A stretch of 64,000 bases of DNA from Ananas comosus (lineage: Eukaryota > Streptophyta > Magnoliopsida > Poales > Bromeliaceae). The notes beneath the pieces are model-generated. The model had not been told where the DNA came from, ran no database searches, and was given only the letters and a program-made list of their open reading frames with translations. Position 1 is the stretch's first letter, and every line of letters starts with the position of its first letter. Where the stretch lies: contig NC_033632.1 in assembly GCF_001540865.1 (NCBI RefSeq), positions 6,021,629-6,085,628 on the forward strand, given 5' to 3'. This document shows positions 45,294 to 57,388 of this stretch, one piece after another. Position numbers and translations under genes: made by a program.

Positions 45294-46095
45294 TTATTAT
45301 AACAGAATATTTAATAATGGATAAATTGTGTGGGTAGGCATTGTACTACTCTAACGTGGGAACTGCACTTTTGATCGCTAAGCACTCTAACTCTTTACCT
45401 TCTACAAAATTATAACTTAGTCCCTAATCATTAAAATAACATATTCTTGTTTTTGTTTGATGGTTTTTTAATCCTGCTTAAAATAAATTAGGACAAGCTA
45501 CATCTTCCACAAATAAATGATAAATTGATCATTTCATTTCACTAAAAAGGCTTCTTTTTTTTCACAATTAATGACTAAATTCAAACCATGTAGAAGTTAG
45601 AAAGATTGGAATATTTTTAAAAAATAAAATACAAGATAAAGTTTTGTCAGAATAAAATTATATTTTGTAATCTCAGAGAGAAGAAGCTTTTTTTTTCCTT
45701 AAATAGAAGTAACAGAAATAAAAGTACTAGGGAAAAAAAGAAGAAGAAGAGTATGGAATAGCATGGAGACGATATCGTAATATTCGAATAGTACAGGGTC
45801 ACGAGCACAAATTGAGCCAAAAAGAAATGAAAAAAAGGAGACTAAAATCTTACACCCTGTTTTTATTAGTCACAGTTACATATATGCAAGGAGTAACTTA
45901 GAAGCAGCAAGCAATAAAATCCGCCGCACATAATAATAGTTCCTCCTATTTGGCCGTTTCCTGTAATCCTATCCCGAACCATCCGTCTCAGTCTGCGCTC
46001 CTCACTCTTGACTCTTGAGATCCGTTTTCCATTTCTGAGGCTACTGTGGTATCGTCAGCTGCGGCGGACTCCCCCGATCTCCAATCCCCACCGAC
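45294..46095 (+). other. Upstream region of the KLCR gene
   Basis: AT-rich to about 45960, then rapidly GC-rich toward the start codon. I could not fix a TATA box or transcription start. Confidence 0.4.
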
Positions 46096-49000
46096 ATGCC
46101 CGGCCTCGTAGCTTCGCCGGAGACGGGGGCGGCGCCGGCCCCGCAGCCGCCGCCGCCGCTCCGGATCCCCGAAGAAGGCCCCCGGGTCGCCGTCCCCCTC
46201 CACCTCCTCCGCGCGCCCCAAGCCCACGCCGTCCCCGGGGAAGAAGAAGGCGGCGGCGGCGGCGGCGGAGGAGGCGGAGGAGGCGGCGCTGGACAACCCG
46301 GATCTGGGGCCGTTCCTGCTGAAGCTGGCGCGGGACACGATGGCGGCGTCCGGGGAGGGCGGGGCCGGGAAGGCGCTGGAGTACGCGATCCGCGCGGGGC
46401 GGGCGCTGGAGCGGCGCGAGGGGGCGGAGCTGGAGCTCGCCATGAGCCTCCACGTCGCCGCCGCGATCTACTGCACCCTGGGCCGCTACGCCGATGCCGT
46501 GCCGGTGCTCGAGCGCGCCGTGGCCGTGGCGGAGGCGGCGGAGGCGGGGGAAGGGGAAGGGGAAGGGCAAGGGGAGGGCGAGGCGGAGGGGGAGAAGGAA
46601 AGGGAGAGGGAGAGGGAGAGGGAGAGGGCGCTCGCGGCGTTCTCCGGGTGGATGCAGCTCGGGGACACGCACGCCATGCTGGGGCGCCTCGAACAGTCCA
46701 TCGCCTGCTACGCCAAGGGCCTCCAGATCCAGATCGCCGCGCTCGGCGAAAGCGACCCCAGGGTCGCCGAGACCTGCAGGTGACACACGCCACCTCTTGA
46801 TTGATCCATCTCTTCTTCTTCTTTTGGCTTCCCTGTTGGTGAGGTTTACGGGTGTGCGGGGTTGGCGTTTGGTGAGTTATGCTATGCCACCTTACATTTC
46901 TTACACCATTTCGCTTACATGGAGACGCAGAGCATTTTAATTCGGTGCTAGTTATAATTCACAAGGAAGAGTCGTTACCGTACTACCATACATTTTAGCG
47001 TTTTTTGGTTGGCATTCGGTAGGCGCACATTTGTGTGTGTCTCCTGGGAACTACAAGAGATCAAAGGCATCTTCTAGCTAGATCTGGTCCAAATAGATAA
47101 CTTGAGCAACTGAGTTATGCTATTTTTGGGATGTCATCTCCAAAAACTAGTAAATTGATACAGCTTTTACTGATATGGCATCCTTTTTGCTTTGATTACC
47201 AGCTATTTCTGGAACGAGAACAAACTATATTCTAGAAATGACCTTATATTTTGGCTTACTGGGGACAGATCATTTCATTGGATTTGGTCAGATTGAGTAG
47301 CAGGCAAATTTAATGAATCTTGCTGTCGACAGGAAAATTAGTTCCTTTCTGTAACAACATTGAACAAGTAGCTCTAAGAAGCTGATTTAATTTAGGGCTT
47401 GATAGAATATCCTAAGAATTCTGGAACAAAGAAAATGATGTGGCATCAGAAGTTATAACTTGTTATTTACTCAAGAAATTTTATTTGCAAATTTTATTTT
47501 CTTGTACTTGAAACTTGGTTAGGAGAAGATTTGCAGGCTGGATTTTGTTGTATGGCCTATGAAAATTTTCATATGATAGTCCACTATTTAAGTTTCAAAA
47601 TAGTGCGTATATAATTTCACATTGCTATTAGAAAGGATGTTGCCCTAAAAGCTGCTCTGTTTTCCTTTTAAATGGAATATAGTTGATAGGACCCTTGCAA
47701 AGAACTTTGGCAAAATAATTTTAATTCTCTTTCTATGCACCGATTAATGGTTCATCAATAAGTGTTCTTAAACAATATGAAGCCTTGAGATGTTGGTGTT
47801 GAATATAAATATTAAAAATATCATTCTCTAGTAGCTTAAAGCTTCTGGAGAACAATGACTGCTTCACATTATTTAACATGATATCAGAGTACGGGGTCCT
47901 AAGTTCGAGTCCTGTGACCCTCCCAGCATTATTAATTTTCTCCCATTTAATTCAAGTCCAAGTCGTGGGCCTATCAAGACAAAAAGACTTGAGCCCAAAC
48001 ATGAGGGCTTGTAGCTTAAGCTTTTGGAGAATAACGGCTGTTTCACATTATTAACAATTGGAAACCTAGATACTGTTAAGGTTATTTTGTCCGAGAAGTA
48101 TTATAGCATCTTGATGCTAATTAGTGGTTCAAAACCCAGGAATCTAATACTGTTGATTTTTTTAATCGAGATCTTAAGAGTTTAGTTGACGATATAGATT
48201 GCCAAATATCACTGTGCCAAAGTATGGGAGAAACAAGTATGAGATTATAGGATGAGCCTGACTCATTGGATAGTTCTTATGAAAGAAATCAGAGAGACAA
48301 TTGAAAAGAAGAACAAAACATTTAGATAAAGTGCACCTTACTTTCTCCTTCTTTGACTTCTAGTTTGCTTCCACTATTTTGTGACTTAAATCGCTTGCTA
48401 CTTTCTTTTCGGACCTCTTATTGTCAACCAACCTCCAATGAAGTTGACAATAGGTATAACAAACATTGTCAAAGCATAAAAATATCTAAATAGCGGGAAC
48501 TATTTGATTTACCGATGCTTTGTTTGATTTACAATAAGCCACGAATTGTTCGTAACTTCTTAAGACATTGATATATGAAAGGTATAAAAATGGTGACATG
48601 AAGAGCTAGAAGGATGTGAGATTGCAATGCAGTATGAAAAGCAATATTGACTATAGCTTTTTCCTATTTATTGAGAAAAAAAGTACATATTTAAGAAAGA
48701 TCATAACTTATTAAGCACATTGTTTCATTGTCAATTCTATTTGACTCCATAGTTGCTTCCCTTCTGTTTCTATGTTCTTGTTTTGTGAAAATGAGCTAAT
48801 TCTTTTCTTGTTTTTATTTTAATTATTTTCTTTACATGAGCAGGTACTTGGCAGAAGCCCATGTCCAGGCACTGCAATTTGATGAGGCGGAGAAGTTGTG
48901 CCGCAAGACCTTGGAAATCCACCGCGAGCACAGCCCACCAGCATCCCTAGAAGAAGCTGCTGATCGCCGCTTGATGGCCCTCATCCTTGATGCCAGGGGT

Positions 49001-52000
49001 GACTATGATGGTGCTCTTGAGCACCTCGTCCTCGCCTCCATGGCCATGGCATCCCATGGCCGTGATGCTGATGTTGCTGCCATTGATGTCGCCATTGGGA
49101 ATACCTACCTTGCCCTTGCTCGATTTGATGAAGCTGTCTTCTCCTACCAGAAGTCCCTCACTGTCCTTAAGACGGCCAAAGGTGATTCCCACCCCGCTGT
49201 TGCTGCTGTCTTTGTCCGCCTTGCTGACCTCTACCACCGCACTGGGCGGCTCCGTGAGTCCAAATCCTACTGTGAAAATGCCCTTCGAATCTACTCTCGC
49301 CCCGCTCCAGGAGCCGCCCCAGAGGAGATTGCAGGGGGCCTGATGGAGATTGCAGGGATCTACGAGGCTGTGGGTGAGCCCGAGGAAGCAGTGAAGCTGC
49401 TTGAGAGAGCATTGAAGCTGGTTGAGGATGTTCCGGGCCAGTGGAGCACAGTTGCAGGGATTGAGGCGCAGATGGGCGTGATGTACTACATGGTGGGGAG
49501 GTATGGGGATGCCCGCGGTGCATTCCAGAGTGCTGTGGCCAAGTTGAGGGCTGGCGGGGAGAGGAAGTCGGCCTTCTTTGGTATCCTGCTGAATCAGATG
49601 GGGCTCGCGTGCGTGCAGCTGTTTAAAATTGATGAGGCGGCAGAGCTATTTGAGGAGGCGCGGGCTGTTCTCGAGCAGGAATGCGGGTCGTCTCATCCAG
49701 ATACTCTTGGGGTTTATAGCAATCTCGCTGCAACTTATGATGCTATGGGGAGGTATGCGTAGTTTTTGCAGATGTAGACATTTGAATGTTTTTTCTTGTG
49801 AATCTTATCTAGTCTTCAAGGAATCTTTGCTTTTTCACTAGTAAAACTTAAATATGATCTTCAGTGATTGAAGTATATATGATCTAATTTCATCTTGCGA
49901 TATTACTGCTATGGTCTATGCATGTTATGATGAAGTATTCTGGCTCTTTAAGTATATGGCAAACTGGAAATTATTACTAAGGGAAGAAATAATAACATGT
50001 TTCACTCCAACATTCACTCTTGTCCCTTCTGACTGATCAAAAACGTCGCTGTTCTTTTACGTTAGGGAACTATTTGTACATTTGTGTGAAATCAAAATAT
50101 CAAGTATCAAATAACTTTTGCAACCATATTAGTTGTCCAACCTTGGCTTTTATTAAGATTCCCTTGATCAACAGGATTATAAGGTATTTCCTCCTAAATT
50201 GAGATGCGCTGATTGATCATATCGGCAAAATTGAAGCCAAATAAGAACTTTTAGAGAGGCTAGTTGCCTTATAGTTTTGGTTAGTCTTCTCGTGCAAGTT
50301 TCATAACTTGGGTGATAAGCCATTGCTTAGCTATCAAAGTGCAAACAATAAATATTCTATACTTGAGTTCAGATAGCCAAGCCTGAAGTTATTTTTGTAT
50401 TACTGTGGAAAAATACAAGTTTCTTACTGAAGCTCTCTACTATGGTAATTGTAGAATTCTAGACTTCATTAATTCAATAGAGAAATTTAAGCAATTCTAT
50501 AGACTGTTTGGCTGTAACTATGAGTTCCTTTGCTTTTCGATTTATCGGCAGGGACAAAGTTAGGAATTAAGGTTCGTGGGGGCCAAGATTTAGGTTTGGT
50601 GGAAAAAAAAAAAAATTCGACCTTAGTAAAAAAAAGAGTTTGTCAAATTCACTGGTCATCTATTGCTAGTGACAATAATGATTATATGCTCAAGAAAGAG
50701 CAAGACTGTAAGAGCTGAAGTAAAAGGGCCGAGGAGTTCGGAAAAAGATTGGGACACAAGTTTTATTTAAAAAAAATCAATTTGCCCCCCTTAAAATTAA
50801 AATTTATAATATTTTAATTTTTACTATAAAGGACTTATATGTAATTTTTAAAAGTTGAGGGGGGCCATGGCCATTGTGAGCCCCACTATGGCTTGGTCCC
50901 TGTTTATCGGCATGCGATAAAGATGGCAGCAATATGCACAAGAAAAATTAGGTAGGGTCTGTCAAGTACCCCATATAGAAGGATGGTTTTTTCAAGAAAA
51001 ATGCAAAAGATGACTATATAATTTGAAGGCACTTATTTTGTACTTTTTATTTGTTTTGTTTCTGATAATCTTTTAGTTTGAGTTATATGGGTCTAGTTAT
51101 AGGTTGTTATATGATGGTGCATGGATAAGGACTATCTCCTATGGTTTAATGGAGTGAATCAAGGAGTAAGGCTAAATCAAGTTGAATCTATATATGGTGG
51201 CACATCTGAAAGAAAGTGTCTTTAATCGTATAGTTTATTATCGGAAGTACTTGAGGTCATGCTAGTCTCAACATACTGTTAAAAAGTTATTAGTATGAAA
51301 AAGCTGGGAGAAAAGATGGACTGCCTGTTCAGAAATAACTAGATCAGTCTATACATCTAATCAACTTTGTTGACCTGAGTTAGGAGCTATGTAGCCTGAC
51401 TTTTGAGTTTAATTAGAAACTTTTCTTCCGCTTCCCTCAAATTCAAGGCACATATACTTTGTACAATATGTGTCTAGACTCTAGATAGAATTTACCCTGC
51501 ATGCAGATGGACGTCTTTGGTTAGACTGATGAAAAAGGATTAAACATGTCTTCTGGAATCTGAAGAGCCAACTTCAGGATATACCTTACCAAATTAAGCC
51601 TTTGTATCTAAACGGGCAACCATACATTTTATTATCAGTGAAATTGAGACTTTCGGTTTATGAATTTAAAGCTCAAATTTCTTCTCATGCTCTTTCTCCT
51701 TTTCTTCTCATTTTAGTGCTCTAGTTCTTATCAATCTGCAATGATCTTCTCTATCTCCATTTATCTTGAATTATACTTGTTTGAAGAATTTGTTCTGACA
51801 AATTTATTTGTCACTCCAACTTCTATTTCCCTGAACAATTTCCTGTTCATTATTGGAAGATTTGGTTTTACCTGAAGAATATGAGTTGGCTTCAGTAGCT
51901 TTGAAATTTGAGCAGGTAATTTGTTAAAAATGAAACAAATTATTGGTTCAATTAAGTACAAAACGAAAGTGAATATAAGTTTTAATGCATTTAAAGGTAT

Positions 52001-53332
52001 TGTTATTTAGTTTCAACTAATCCTGTTGTGTAACTCACTAACTTTGTGCTGAAACAGTTGTAAAGTATCAAGGACATACTTTTAAGTATTCTACTTTTTA
52101 GATTTTCATCATAATGATTTTTCCTCTTATGAACTGCTGAAACCTCTATAATACATTTAAAGAGGAAACTCTGATTATATTTTTGAGCTTTTGCCATGTC
52201 AAATAATTTCTAAAATGTTCTTTTTGGCACGTGGATGGATCTGAAAGTGCCATGTGAACTGTTGTAGACTGAAAGGCTTATCTAAAGTGGTAAGTTCCGT
52301 TATTGTCTTTGGTTGATCCTTCCTCAGATAATCATACAAAACCTTATTATAATCCGAATCTTAATGTTATCTTAATCGACGAGTTAATTGGAAGAATTTC
52401 AGGCATATTAATCCATTAATCTTTCAATATATTGTATCTAAGTTCCACGTAGCTTGTTATTGACACGATAGTGCCTAAAAGCCTTCTCTATTGTGCACAC
52501 TAGTCCTGCCATATTTCTTAACCAAGGTAATTCGGAGCGGTGAAAAGCCTGTTGACCCCTAGGATACTTTTCAATTTGGATTGTCCTATGTAACATCTCG
52601 AACTTTATGTCGGGATCCTGTTGTTGTTCACGTCAACTGAGCTAAGCTTTCAGTTTGAATTCGCAGCCGTATACTTCCTTATATAGGCCAGCTTATAGAT
52701 GTACAATCCCTGGTCTTTCGTTGTTGACTTGTTGTAAACTTACATTGTTTATATCGGATTGTTTTTCTTTCCTTTATTTTGGCTGTCTTCTTTGCTAGCT
52801 TGTACATTTTATTACTTTCATTATTTGGCATTTATGATATCTTACTCTTCATACTTAGTGCTGTGTTAGGATGCTATTATGTTTAGTTTCCTTAATGATT
52901 GCTTTCTCTCTAGTCTCCTAGATATTTCTTTTATGCCAAATTTTGATTATTCTCTTATTCTTCCATCTCGTAATACATAAAGCTAATTTACAATTTGTTC
53001 TTATTCTCTTGTATTACCTTGCTATCCTTACTATTTTTTTAACCCTTCAGTGTAGTGGCAATTCTCTAACTCTCTCTCATGTGTTTTTGTCTTTAATTGA
53101 TAGGGTCGAGGATGCGATTGAAATCTTGGAACACGTGCTCAAAGTGCGGGAGGAAAAGCTTGGCACCGCAAACCCTGATGTAGAGGACGAGAAGAAGAGA
53201 TTGACCGAGCTTCTAAAAGAAGCTGGTAGGGCACGGAGATCGAAGCAGAAGTCGCTTGAGAACCTGTTGGTCACCAACTCGCAGCGAGTGAAGAAGAGGT
53301 GGTCGAGCTTGGGCTTCAAAAGCTCGTCCTAG
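46096..53332 (+). CDS. KLCR: Kinesin light chain-related TPR protein (KLCR/CMU type)
   Basis: Three exons: 46096-46779, 48844-49752 and 53104-53332, GT-AG introns, stop TAG 53330-53332, about 606 residues, the usual family length. The start MPGLV is the conserved plant KLCR N-terminus. A proline/serine-rich basic segment follows, then LDNPDLGPFLLKLARDT and a series of tetratricopeptide repeats (AMSLHVAAAIYCTLGRYADA, YLAEAHVQALQFDEAEKLC, VGEPEEAVKLLERALKLVED, VYSNLAATYDAMGR). The tail is basic and ends RWSSLGFKSSS. Relatives in Arabidopsis bind cortical microtubules and help anchor cellulose synthase tracks. The ATG at 46096 is in a different frame from the TPR region: a TAG at 46109-46111 closes the TPR frame upstream, so one extra base lies between 46112 and about 46165. 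That is either a real frameshift or an assembly error. An in-frame internal ATG at 46340 would skip the N-terminal segment. Confidence 0.93.
46545..46628 (+). repeat. Coding microsatellite in KLCR exon 1
   Basis: GGGGAAGG/GAGAGG repeats encode an acidic Gly-Glu run followed by alternating Lys/Arg-Glu residues between two TPR helices (after LERAVAVAEAAEAGE, before ALAAFSGWMQLGD). The frame is maintained. Orthologues, as I recall the family, have a short non-repetitive linker here. Confidence 0.8.
46780..48843 (+). other. KLCR intron 1
   Basis: 2,064-bp GT-AG intron, AT-rich. The only structured element recognised is the tRNA-like repeat at 47828-48060. Confidence 0.85.
47828..48060 (+). repeat. 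tRNA-like (SINE-like) repeat in KLCR intron 1
   Basis: TAGCTTAAAGCTTCTGGAG and CACATTATTTAACATGAT, then ATCAGAG and a B-box-like AAGTTCGAGTCCTG. The first part is repeated about 190 bp later (GTAGCTTAAGCTTTTGGAG, CACATTATTAACA), so two heads flank one body. No clear target duplication. Confidence 0.45.
49753..53103 (+). other. KLCR intron 2
   Basis: 3,351-bp GT-AG intron; contains the hAT-type MITE at 50549-50902 and otherwise nothing I recognise. Confidence 0.85.
50549..50902. mobile_element. hAT-type MITE in KLCR intron 2
   Basis: Perfect 8-bp target duplications TTTATCGG (50541-50548 and 50903-50910). Inverted ends CAGGGACAAAG and CAGGGACCAAG. 354 bp with A-rich runs, non-coding. The intact duplication implies a fairly recent insertion. 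Confidence 0.92.
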
Positions 53333-54103
53333 AGAAAGAGAGCAATTGTAACATACGGAAGCCATGTGTAAAGAACTTAGTGTTAGGAAAAAGAGTAATA
53401 TTTTGTGTACCTCAAAACAATATTTCGAAATGTTATTGATGAGCGGCCTTTATACACATTGCAGGTAGCGACTGATTTACTTTTCCAGATTCCAAACATA
53501 ATTTGATGAGTTATAAACTCTAAAGTCAAATCACATACCTAGCTACCTCGTGTATGAAGCTTACTGCTCATCAATAGCATTTTGCAATATATACTGACGT
53601 ACACGATGTATTACTACATAGAATAGTGTGGTGTTTTCTTCTTGTTTGAGCTTCTAATCTTTTTCGGGTTCCTTTCTTTGCCCGTTTACCGAATTCTTAA
53701 CCCTTTATTTTTTGTGTGTTTGATTTCTTCAGCGTGTGCTATATATGTGTTTGTTTGTGGTGTATTCAATTACTTTGGTGAATGAATAAATATTTCTTGT
53801 GCTTTGTGTGAGTATGATATGAGCTCCTCCTCCAGTTTATGAAAATTCTATAATGTATTAACTTGATACATTTTAAACCACAGGATATTGAAGTTGGTAT
53901 TTGAATTTTACCCTTTTTTTTTTTTTAAATCATAACCTATCTTTATACAGTTACTTACTAATTAATTTTGAAAAAAAGGATTTTTAGCCATACTAATAAT
54001 ATAGGAGTCATATCATACTAATATCTAGTCAGCATTGTACTACATTTTATCTACCGTCTGTACATACCTAATGATATAAATTCGTGCTTCGAACTTTGCA
54101 AGA

Positions 54104-54166
<63 letters not shown>

Positions 54167-55252
54167 NNNNNNNNTAGCAATACTACTGGTGCACCTATAA
54201 ATGTTGTATTCCCTTATCCATCAGCACATATTGAGCTCGTCTTAACAAAATTATTTTTTATTTTTTAATACTAAACATTAAAAGAATTTTTAAATATTAA
54301 GATAACGGAGTAGTAAAATTATGCCTCGTTTTTTAGTGTATCAACACTATTTATAATAATTTTAGAACTTACATACATTTTCTATTGTCACGAGCCAAAG
54401 CAAATGCACATTTTGGAGCATATTTTGAGATTTCATTTGATTTGATTCCAACGGCCTTAGTACTTTGAATCGCGCGTCTCCACTCAATCGGTGAGATTAT
54501 TAATTATAATTAATTGGACTTGATTAAAATGTAGAGTTAGGACAACGAAGGAACCAAATCAAATAAGAAGAACCCAAAAACAAACAAATTAAGCCCCGCC
54601 AATAGCAAATCATCCCATTAGGATTGTGGGACCCACGTTCATCCACAATGAATTTATTGCGTAGGATTTTGTTCACCACGTGTGCAATGGACCGCTGAAG
54701 CAATTTCTTGATTTTTTTTTAAGGAAAAGATAGCACGCTATCCGCTTTATTCATTAGAATAGTAAATTAAGCAACATGGGTGAGACAATACAGGTCTCGA
54801 AGGGGGCGAAAAAAAAAAAAAAAATTAACGGTTACAGCGTTGCTTATCTATTAAAATAAGTTGCTCTTATTGATTCGTCAGTTGTCTAATCTTATGGATT
54901 TCTAGAAAAGGGTCTGGCTTGGTCAATATGAAGATTGCACCGTTTGCCACTAATGTTCCACCTACTTCATTAGCCTAAGCAACCTTTTTCACGGTCATCT
55001 TCTTCTTCTTTCAATCGTGCATTTCAGTCGCCCTTCTTCCTATAGTGTTTGTTTTAATAATACTATTCAAACAAATCTGTGTATATTAGGACCAGGCTAG
55101 TGCTCTGTCAAAAGTTAGCTAAACTATAAGAAATTTTCTGGCAGTGCAAGTACTTGTTTTATGGTAAATTATCTAATCCTAATAAGTCCACAAGTGAAGT
55201 ATATGGAGCAAAGTCAAAGTGTAGCTTAACCAAGACAAATATGTAACTACAC
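53333..55252. other. KLCR 3' flank and intergenic sequence
   Basis: A possible poly(A) signal AATAAA is near 53787. At 53855-53912 there is a fragment of the GTGGTTTC MITE family. A (TA)n tract at 54106-54166 runs into eight N (54167-54174). A SINE 3'-end fragment (GATAGCACGCTATCCGC) is at about 54728-54760. No other gene. Confidence 0.5.
54106..54174. repeat. (TA)n microsatellite with 8-N gap
   Basis: Pure TA dinucleotides for about 60 bp followed by eight N, an unresolved repeat. Confidence 0.95.
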
Positions 55253-55255
55253 TTA

Positions 55256-55646
55256 GGGCATGTTTGGTTCATGATTGGAATAGGAATGAGAAATGAAATT
55301 GAATTGCTTTGGAATGGAAAATAGAATGATGAATCATCCAAAAATGTTTGGTTCATTATTGGAATGAAAATCGGAATGAAAATTTAGAGAGGGTTTTGAT
55401 TAAAAGAGAGAAAAATGATGAAGGGAGAGGAGGTAGGTGTTGATAAAAGAGGATTTTGAATAGTTTATTTTGGAATAAGCCAATCCAGAATTCAAAGCCG
55501 GATTGGATCATAAATGAATTTGGTCATTCCCATTCCGGAGTGGAATGGAAATCGGAATCCGATTCCTACAAAACAAATAGCAACTATCGGAATCAATGAA
55601 TTCCATTTCGATTCCATAGTTTAAAATAGGTGAACCAAATATACCC
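55256..55646. mobile_element. PIF/Harbinger (Tourist-like) MITE
   Basis: 391 bp with TTA duplications (55253-55255 and 55647-55649). Inverted ends GGGCATGTTTGGTTCATG and GGGTATATTTGGTTCACC. The interior is rich in GGAATG/CATTCC words on both strands. Confidence 0.88.
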
Positions 55647-55649
55647 TTA

Positions 55650-56858
55650 TAGTATATCTATCTATACTTGAATTGAGAACCCGAAGACGGTACGGCAGGG
55701 CTCTCCGCGAAACGTGCGAGCTGGCGCGAGCCGGGGCGGGCGAGCGAGCGCGGGAGCCAACCGGCACGGGCGCGGGCGGGCGAGCGAGCGTGCAGAGGCG
55801 CGAGCGAGCGGGCGAGGGCGCGAGCGGGCGCGCAGGCGCGGGTGAGCGGGAGCACGTGCGCGGCAGGGGCCGCGGCGCGCGGGCGCGGCGCGGAGAGCCA
55901 GCACGAGGTGGGGTTTTTTTTTACTTTTTTCCTGTGGATCCACTCCTCTCTTCTCTCTCTTCTCTCTCTCTCTCTCGTCTCTTCTCTCTCTCTCTTTTCC
56001 TTTTCTAACTTCCACTCTCTCTCTCTCTCTCTTTCTACTCCTCTCTCTCTCTTTTCTTTTTTTTTTCTTTTCTAACTTCCAGTCCTCTCTCTCTCTTCTC
56101 TCTTTTTCTTTTTTTTCTTTCTAACTTTTTTTCCCCTTATTTTGTAGTATTGTGACTCACACCAAAAAATAATAATTAAATTTAAATTAAATATAAATTT
56201 AAAATTAAAATAAAATTTTAAATCGAATTCTCTTTTGAATGTTTGATGGATTGCGGCGGAGCGGGAGGGAGCGGGGCGCGGAGCCGGTGCGGAGCGGCCT
56301 TTTTTTTTATGCTTTTTTCCTGTGGGACCCACAAAATTTAAAAAAATTTAAATATAAATTTAAGTCACATAAAAAAATAAAAATTTAAATTTAAATTTAA
56401 ATATATTAAAATTTAAATTTAAATTTTAAATCGAATCTCTTATTTTGATGGATTGCGAGCGGGCGAGCGGAGGCTGGGCGCCCGGAGCGCGGAGCGGGCT
56501 TTTTTTTTTGCTTTTTTCCTGTGGAACCCACAAAATTTAAAAAAATTTAAATGTAAATTTAAATTTTAAACTAAATCTCTTCTTAACAGAAATTAAAATT
56601 TTGTATTTAATTTAATGTTTAATTTTTTTAAAAAAATAAAATTTAAATTTAAAATTAAAATATAAATCTATATCTATATATCCTTTGAATCGGGGATCCT
56701 AAGCGGGTACGGTCGGGCTCTCCGCGTTTCGAATTTTAAACAACTCAGGTAAAGAAGACAACTCAAAAGAATTATCATTTGATTCTATTAATGTGATATA
56801 TAATAATTTACTGTTGTATTGTCTTCCCACCGCATCGCACGGGTCCGTACCTAGTTTT
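55650..56858. repeat. Composite GC-rich/AT-rich repeat with direct terminal motifs
   Basis: The left part has TATCTATACTTGAATTGAGA then GTACGGCAGGGCTCTCCGCG (55660-55711). The right part has TATCCTTTGAATCGGGGATC then GTACGGTCGGGCTCTCCGCG (56678-56726), a direct repeat. Between them is a GC-rich block (55700-55910), CT microsatellites (55930-56110) and two units about 195 bp apart carrying TTTTTCCTGTGG(G/A)ACCCAC (56318 and 56515). Ends ACCGCATCGCACGGGTCCGT then ACCTAG. Open frames here are low complexity. Confidence 0.5.
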
Positions 56859-56950
56859 ATCATTAAACGTAGAAAGTTACTGTTTACATTGAAACTCTAT
56901 TTTTTTTTTTTTTTTTTTTATATACCAATCAACACATGTCCTATATAAGG

Positions 56951-57388
56951 GGCTGTTTGGCTGCATGCAATTGCAACTATATTGTAGTTTTAACTATATA
57001 TAGATTCAAATATAGTGTTTAGTTGAATGTGCTTGAATCTAACTGTAATAATTGGAACTATATTCAAATTGCGCAATTTTAGTTGCAGTAATTGAAAAAA
57101 AAAAAAAAGTAATTTCAGACAAAATACAGGTTTACCTTTCTAATTACCTATTAATAAGTTTTCTTTCTTGTCTACATTGGAGGTAATCTCACACTACATA
57201 TAAAATAATAAAATTTGTACTAAAATTTCTTATCTGCAGTATGCTTCCAACTAAAAAATTATTTATAGCTATAGTTATTTCTAGCACATATGAATAAACA
57301 AGATTCATATAATTATAACTGTCATATTTTTAAATATATGTTTTACTAATTATACTGTATTTGTAACTATATTCGGTTGAACAATCCT
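56951..57388. mobile_element. MITE of the GCATGCAATTGCAAC family
   Basis: The left end, GGCTGTTTGGCTGCATGCAA, is mirrored loosely by the right end (inverse GGATTGTTCAACCGAATATA). The interior shares CAATTGCAACTA- and TTACAATT-like text with the element at 18317. No clean duplication seen. Confidence 0.4.

Noticed and set aside
46041..46793. 243- and 250-codon minus-strand frames opposite the KLCR first exon
   Set aside because: Shadows of the GC-rich coding exon; low complexity (Pro/Arg/Ala) with no recognisable domain. The plus strand has the conserved TPR protein.
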